Below are positions 59,990-64,000 of a stretch of DNA of 64,000 nt, in pieces. Source of the DNA: Aestuariirhabdus litorea (GTDB taxonomy: Bacteria; Pseudomonadota; Gammaproteobacteria; Pseudomonadales; Aestuariirhabdaceae); the NCBI RefSeq assembly GCF_003864255.1, contig NZ_QWEZ01000001.1, positions 1,364,001 through 1,428,000 of the forward strand, given 5' to 3'. The position numbers were made by a program, and so were the translations under genes. The notes beneath the pieces were generated by a model. It was not told where the DNA came from, searched no databases, and was given only the letters and a program-made list of their open reading frames with translations. The number at the start of each line of letters is the position of its first letter. Within the stretch, counting starts at the first letter, position 1.

Positions 59990-60096
59990 GGTTATCCTCT
60001 CCCCAGGGAGTAGAATTAACCCCAGATACTCCTCCTGTTGATATCTTGTTGTTGTGCTTTATAGTTTCAATCCCGGCCTTGCCGGGATTTTTTTTA
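59990..60096 (+). ncRNA. candidate small RNA upstream of the DUF167 gene
   Basis: About 105 nt with the layout of Hfq-type small RNAs. The 5' hairpin GGTTA / TAACC encloses CTCCC-CA-GGGAG, then an unpaired U-rich stretch follows (GATATCTTGTTGTTGTGCTTT), and a strong terminator with a long U-tail ends it. A possible promoter lies just upstream (TTGTCA at 59959-59964, 18 bp, TACCAA at 59983-59988). It may instead be the 3' UTR of the 147-aa gene. Confidence 0.4.
60069..60095 (+). terminator. strong rho-independent terminator
   Basis: AATCCCGGC (60069-60077), loop CTT, GCCGGGATT (60081-60089) and a run of eight T residues. Confidence 0.92.
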
Positions 60097-60120
60097 TCCG
60101 CTTCCGGTGAAACCTTGCAC

Positions 60121-60432
60121 ATGGACCAGCCCCTACCCTTTGCCTGGCAGGACAACCGGCTCATCCTGAGCCTGCTACTGCAACCCAAGGCGTCCGCCAA
60201 CCGCTTCTGCGATCTGAAGGAGGGACGAATAAAGGTCCAGATCAAGGCCCCACCCGTAGACGGAAAGGCCAACAGCGAGCTCATCACCTTCCTGGCCAAG
60301 CAGTTCCGTACCCCCAAAGGGGCCGTTTTCCTCATCAGTGGCGAGAGCTCACGCCGTAAGCGCGTTGCCATCGAGTCACCCAAATGCCTTCCTGAACCAC
60401 TACTACGGCTAGGGCTGGCGGCACCTGAGTAA
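60121..60432 (+). CDS. DUF167 (YggU-like) family protein
   Basis: A 103-aa protein of the YggU/DUF167 family: LLQPKASANRFCDLKEGRIK, then KAPPVDGKANSELITFLAK with the family's PPVxGKAN motif, and SGESSRRKRVAI. Function is not established. ATG 60121 is used because the terminator at 60069-60095 would otherwise lie inside the gene. Confidence 0.85.
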   Translation: MDQPLPFAWQDNRLILSLLLQPKASANRFCDLKEGRIKVQIKAPPVDGKANSELITFLAKQFRTPKGAVFLISGESSRRKRVAIESPKCLPEPLLRLGLAAPE

Positions 60433-60452
60433 CCCTCTTCAGAACAAAAAAA

Positions 60453-60478
60453 ACGGGCCCACAAACCAGCGAGCCCGT
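60453..60478. terminator. bidirectional terminator between DUF167 gene and asnS
   Basis: ACGGGC (60453-60458) pairs with GCCCGT (60473-60478) around a 14-nt loop that may pair further (GCTGG/CCAGC-like). Runs of A before and T after give U-tails in both directions, so it serves both convergent genes. Confidence 0.8.
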
Positions 60479-60501
60479 CTTTTTAATGAAGGCGGCTTAC
60501 C

Positions 60502-61899
60502 TCAGAAAGGGGCGCTTTTAGGGGTGCGGGGGAAGGGTATCGCGTCGCGAATATTTTCCATGCCGGTGACGTAGTTGATCAACCGCTCAAAGCCAAGCCC
60601 GAACCCGCCATGTGGCACTGTGCCATAACGGCGCAGATCCCGGTACCAGCCGAGCTCCTGCCCAAGCCCCACCTCGGCCATACGACGGTCCAGCACATCC
60701 AGGCGCTCTTCACGCTGGCTACCACCGATAATCTCACCGATGCCGGGAGCCAACACATCCATGGCGGCCACGGTTCGCTGGTCATCATTGAGACGCATAT
60801 AGAAGGCCTTGATCTCTTTGGGGTAATTCATCAGCACCACCGGCCGTCCCACGTACTCTTCCGCAAGGAAGCGCTCATGCTCGGACTGCAAGTCCAGCCC
60901 CCACTTAACAGGGTACTCGAACGACTTGCCGCACTTCTCCAAAATGGAGATCGCCTCGGAGTAATCCATGCGCTCGAAAGCCGAGTTGGCAACATGCTCG
61001 AGGCGCGAGATCGCCTCTTTATCGATACGCTGGGCAAAAAACGCCATATCCTCGGCGCGCTCATCCAGTACCGTTTTAAAGAGGTGCTTAAGCATCTCCT
61101 CCGCAAGGTCCGCGCAATCATCCAGGGTGGCGAAGGCGATCTCCGGCTCGATCATCCAGAACTCGGCCAGGTGACGGCTGGTGTTGGAGTTTTCCGCACG
61201 GAAAGTGGGACCAAACGTGTAGACATTCGACATCGCCAGGCAGTAAGCCTCTACGTTGAGCTGACCGGAGACCGTCAGAAAGCTCTCACGACCGAAGAAA
61301 TCCTCAGTGTAATCGATCGCTCCCTGTTCGTTGCGAGGCAGATTCGCCATATCCAGCGTACTCACCCGGAACAGCTCGCCGGCCCCTTCACAATCACTGG
61401 CGGTGATCAGCGGGGTGTTAATCCACTGAAAGCCCTTTTGGTAAAAGAAGTTATGGACGGCATTGGCCAGCGTTGTTCTTACCCGCGTGATGGCGCCAAA
61501 GGCGTTGGTTCGCGGGCGCAGATGCGCCACGGTGCGCAGATACTCGAAGCTGTGATGCTTTTTGGCGATCGGGTAGGTTTCAGGGTCATCAACCCAACCC
61601 ACCACCTCAACCCGGCTGGCCTGGATCTCAAAACGCTGCCCCTGCCCCTGGGACTCAACCAGCTCCCCTTCAATAATCACGGAGCAGCCAGCCCCCAGCT
61701 TGAGCACCTCGGTTTCGTAATTCTCGAGACTGGAGGGCACCACCGCCTGCAGGGAGTCAAAGCTGGAACCATCATTAACACTGATAAAGGAGATACCGGC
61801 TTTTGAGTCCCGGCGAGTTCGCACCCAGCCTTTAATCTGGACGGGGCTGCCAGCGGCTATTTCGCCAGCAAGCAAAGACTTGGTCGTGTAGCTGTTCAT
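60502..61899 (-). CDS. asnS: asparagine--tRNA ligase
   Basis: A 465-aa class IIb synthetase of normal length. The N-terminal OB-fold anticodon domain begins [20 protein letters not shown], motif 2 is [20 protein letters not shown], and motif 3 is [20 protein letters not shown]. It charges tRNA-Asn in the cytoplasm. The gene is monocistronic. Confidence 0.97.
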   Translation of the reverse strand: MNSYTTKSLLAGEIAAGSPVQIKGWVRTRRDSKAGISFISVNDGSSFDSLQAVVPSSLENYETEVLKLGAGCSVIIEGELVESQGQGQRFEIQASRVEVVGWVDDPETYPIAKKHHSFEYLRTVAHLRPRTNAFGAITRVRTTLANAVHNFFYQKGFQWINTPLITASDCEGAGELFRVSTLDMANLPRNEQGAIDYTEDFFGRESFLTVSGQLNVEAYCLAMSNVYTFGPTFRAENSNTSRHLAEFWMIEPEIAFATLDDCADLAEEMLKHLFKTVLDERAEDMAFFAQRIDKEAISRLEHVANSAFERMDYSEAISILEKCGKSFEYPVKWGLDLQSEHERFLAEEYVGRPVVLMNYPKEIKAFYMRLNDDQRTVAAMDVLAPGIGEIIGGSQREERLDVLDRRMAEVGLGQELGWYRDLRRYGTVPHGGFGLGFERLINYVTGMENIRDAIPFPRTPKSAPF

Positions 61900-62019
61900 T
61901 GTGGGAAGTACTCAATCAAATAAAGAGGGGCTAGCTTGAATAAGCTGATTTCAAGGCGGGAATTCTAGCACGGAGATATCTCCTGTCATCCCAAATCGCC
62001 CCAGAGGCCCGCTGGCGCC

Positions 62020-62048
62020 TTGATCTATGGCTATCATTAACGCACTAT
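62020..62048 (+). promoter_or_regulatory. possible sigma-70 promoter of the cysteine desulfurase gene
   Basis: TTGATC (62020-62025), a 17-bp spacer and CACTAT (62043-62048), 55 bp before the start codon. Confidence 0.45.
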
Positions 62049-62102
62049 GGCGCCCCACCATTTAGGGCCTCCTCCAGCCCCCTGAACAGCCCCTACCCCA
62101 AC

Positions 62103-63788
62103 ATGCCTGCTCTTGATATCCAACAGCTAAGAAAAGAGTTCCCCCTGATTGACGAGGGTGCGCGCCGGGATAAGCTTATCTACCTGGATAACGCCGCCAC
62201 CACCCAAAAGCCCCTCTGTGTGCTACAGGCAATCGATCGCTATTACAGAGAGTACAACGCCAACGTGCACCGGGCGGCTCACCGGCTCGGGGATCGTGCC
62301 ACCCTTGCTTATGAAAACGCACGAGATACAGCACAGCGCTTTCTTAATGCAGCCCACCGTTCTGAGGTCATCTGGACCCGCGGTGCCACCGAAGGCATCA
62401 ACCTGCTGGCCAACACCCTTCCACTGACAGCCGGTGACGAAATCCTGATCAGCGCGCTGGAGCACCACGCCAATATCGTGCCCTGGCAGTTGGCTTGCGC
62501 ACGCGCCCAGGCTCACCTTAAGGTGATCCCCTTGACCCCCGAAGGCGATATCGACAGCGAGGCCTATGGCAAGCTGCTGAGCCCCCGAACCCGCCTGGTG
62601 GCAATGACCCAGTGTTCCAACGCAATAGGTACAGAGCCGCCGCTTGCGCCCCTGATTGCTATGGCCAGGGCGGTGGGAGCCCTGTTCCTGGTGGACGGCG
62701 CCCAGTCGATCGCCCACCGCCCCATCGACCTGCAACAACTCGGCTGCGATTTTTTTGTCTGCTCAGGCCATAAGGCGTTTGCACCAACCGGTATTGGACT
62801 GCTGTACGGAAAAAAAGCCTTACTGGAGAGGCTCCCGCCCTGGCAGGGTGGAGGCGAAATGATCTCGAAGGTCAGCTTTACCCACAGCAGCTTTCAGCCC
62901 CCTCCCCTGCGCTTTGAAGCCGGCACCCCAAACATCAGTGGCGCTATAGGCTTTGCCGCGGCCTTGGAGATGCTGGGAAGCCTTGATCGCAACGCGCTGA
63001 TCGAGCATGAGCAGGCCCTGCTGCACAGGGCCATTGAGCGGTGCCAGCAGATACCGGGCGTTAGGCGCATTGGGAACCCTCGCCAACAGGGCCCCGTGCT
63101 ATCACTCGAGGTTGCAGCCATGGACCACAAGGACATTGCCGCCCAGCTCGATATGGCGGGTATTGCGGTGCGCACCGGTCACCACTGTGCCATGCCGTTG
63201 ATGGAGCTATTGGGTGTTAAGGGCACGCTGCGCGCCTCCTTCTCGCTCTACAACACGCTGGAGGAGGTGGATCAATTTGCCGATCGACTGGAACAGATCG
63301 TAACGGGGGAGCCGCCAGCGCCTGCTCAACCAAGACCTTCCCCGCCAGCAGGCAAGGATCAGGACTACCGGCGCCTGGGGCGCGAGATCAGTTTTGGTGG
63401 ACTGTGCAAGCCGCTGCTCGAGAAACGGGACTGGCAGCAGCGTTATCGCCAAATCATCCGTCTCGGGGAACAACTCCCCACACTGCCTCCCGCCATGCGG
63501 ACAGAGGAAGCACTGGTCAGTGGCTGCGAAAGCCCGGTCTGGCTCCACGCCCAGCGAACGGACAAGGGAACGCTTTGGTTTATGGCGGACAGTGAGTCAC
63601 GCCTTTTGCGCGGCCTGCTGACGCTGCTGCTGTCGCTGGCCAATCACCAGAGCGGCGAGGCACTAAAGGCATTCGACCCCAGGGAGCGTTTTGCTCCGCT
63701 CGGGCTGGAGCGTCACCTCAGCCCATCGCGAAGCAATGGCTTACATCGAATTATTGAGCAGATTCGCCAGCAAGCTGAGGCGCTTTAG
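62103..63788 (+). CDS. fused cysteine desulfurase-SufE protein (CsdA-CsdE type)
   Basis: 561 aa. Residues 1-402 are a group II cysteine desulfurase: PLP lysine Lys224 in CSGHKAFAPTG and catalytic Cys362 in RTGHHCAMPL. A Pro-rich linker (403-418) leads to a SufE/CsdE domain (about 425-561) with sulfur-acceptor Cys475 in LVSGCESPVW. In E. coli these are separate proteins (SufS/SufE, CsdA/CsdE) that pass persulfide sulfur from one cysteine to the other; fusion would make the transfer intramolecular. No suf scaffold genes are near, but tcdA (csdL) overlaps the 3' end, so the CSD pathway fits best. The ATG has no clear ribosome binding site. Confidence 0.92.
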   Translation: MPALDIQQLRKEFPLIDEGARRDKLIYLDNAATTQKPLCVLQAIDRYYREYNANVHRAAHRLGDRATLAYENARDTAQRFLNAAHRSEVIWTRGATEGINLLANTLPLTAGDEILISALEHHANIVPWQLACARAQAHLKVIPLTPEGDIDSEAYGKLLSPRTRLVAMTQCSNAIGTEPPLAPLIAMARAVGALFLVDGAQSIAHRPIDLQQLGCDFFVCSGHKAFAPTGIGLLYGKKALLERLPPWQGGGEMISKVSFTHSSFQPPPLRFEAGTPNISGAIGFAAALEMLGSLDRNALIEHEQALLHRAIERCQQIPGVRRIGNPRQQGPVLSLEVAAMDHKDIAAQLDMAGIAVRTGHHCAMPLMELLGVKGTLRASFSLYNTLEEVDQFADRLEQIVTGEPPAPAQPRPSPPAGKDQDYRRLGREISFGGLCKPLLEKRDWQQRYRQIIRLGEQLPTLPPAMRTEEALVSGCESPVWLHAQRTDKGTLWFMADSESRLLRGLLTLLLSLANHQSGEALKAFDPRERFAPLGLERHLSPSRSNGLHRIIEQIRQQAEAL

Positions 63789-64000
63789 CTTCGGATCGTT
63801 TGAGTAAACGTTCAACCCCCTTGGCCACGGCCACCAGGCCGAAGTTCGCCGTCACCATAGTGGCGGCTCCAAACCCACCACTGCAGTCGAGCCTGACCTC
63901 ACCGTCACTAAGGCTTTTCTGGTTACAGACCGAGCCATCGGGCTGCGGATAGATCAACTGCTGGGTCGAAAACACACAGGGAATACCATAGTTGCGCCGG
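63751..64000 (-). CDS. tcdA: tRNA threonylcarbamoyladenosine dehydratase TcdA (3' part)
   Basis: The last 82 or so residues of a gene that runs off the right edge. The C-terminal TcdA/CsdL wording is clear: PQPDGSVCNQKSLSDGEVRL, then LDCSGGFGAATMVTANFG. TcdA makes the cyclic form of t6A at position 37 of tRNAs and gets functional support from the CSD sulfur system in E. coli. It overlaps the convergent cysteine desulfurase-SufE gene by 38 bp at the 3' ends. The C-terminus is intact. Confidence 0.88.
   Translation of the reverse strand, partial: RRNYGIPCVFSTQQLIYPQPDGSVCNQKSLSDGEVRLDCSGGFGAATMVTANFGLVAVAKGVERLLKRSEAKAPQLAGESAQ

Noticed and set aside
60610-61806. 398-codon open frame opposite asnS
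   Set aside because: Antisense shadow of asnS without start signals; asnS itself is certain.

Overview
This window looks like chromosomal DNA of a gammaproteobacterium, probably a Pseudomonadales/Oceanospirillales-type aquatic heterotroph (inference). Three things point there. First, the order response regulator gacA/uvrY - uvrC - pgsA - tRNA-Gly - tRNA-Cys - tRNA-Leu (28.7 to 25.0 kb, minus strand) matches the E. coli uvrY-uvrC-pgsA-glyW-cysT-leuZ order. Second, a 28-bp site at 6408-6435 carries the exact XerD arm and central region of the gammaproteobacterial dif site, so the window probably spans the replication terminus. Third, several families common in that group occur together (ETF/ETF-QO, DUF1285, DUF4823, an ArsJ operon). 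Most genes to the right of dif lie on the minus strand, as expected for a leading-strand bias on that replichore. I see no CRISPR array, integrase, complete insertion sequence or prophage.

Layout. 0-6 kb: a GNAT acetyltransferase, a 29-aa peptide behind a structured leader, then an operon of an ArsR-type repressor with the two-cysteine pattern of persulfide sensors, an RND pump and its adaptor; a DUF2892 membrane protein is divergent, with two matching operators in between. 6-7.4 kb: dif and decayed gene fragments. 7.4-11.2 kb: a CbbR-like LysR regulator divergent from a small membrane protein, an SbtA-type bicarbonate transporter and purEK, whose PurK uses bicarbonate. 11.2-13.4 kb: thiolase and SDR dehydrogenase (acyl-CoA metabolism). 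14-17.4 kb: MerR regulator, Cu(I) P-type ATPase CopA and a 26-aa membrane peptide. 17.4-21 kb: arsenic operon (permease, thioredoxin-like protein, GAPDH, ArsJ). 21-25 kb: a soluble class III cyclase, a 43-aa ORF, galU and manC. 25-28.7 kb: the conserved tRNA-pgsA-uvrC-gacA block. 28.9-32.6 kb: etfBA divergent from ETF-QO with a PsrA-like box between. 32.7-35.2 kb: a cyclic-nucleotide-binding protein, an HD phosphohydrolase and a membrane class III cyclase.

35.3-44.1 kb is the most unusual region: two tandem COG4671-type glycosyltransferases, a deacetylase-like protein, a histidine phosphatase, two further glycosyltransferases and an 845-aa ABC exporter-like protein whose nucleotide-binding domain has lost the Walker A lysine, the LSGGQ signature, the Walker B glutamate and the H-loop histidine, and which has a roughly 300-residue insertion with repeated motifs. 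I regard this as the best candidate for an undescribed system.

44.1-52.8 kb: an oligopeptide/oligosaccharide-type ABC importer, DUF1285 and DUF4823 proteins, a radical SAM protein and a TetR regulator. 53.3-55.6 kb: an operon of a coiled-coil protein, a VWA-like protein, a membrane J-domain protein and a small membrane protein, with no assigned function. 55.7-64 kb: secreted hypothetical protein, sdaA, pepD, a hypothetical protein, a candidate small RNA, DUF167 protein, asnS, a fused cysteine desulfurase-SufE protein (CsdA-CsdE type), and the 3' end of tcdA overlapping it tail to tail. Coordinates and starts come from reading the sequence; no database search was possible.
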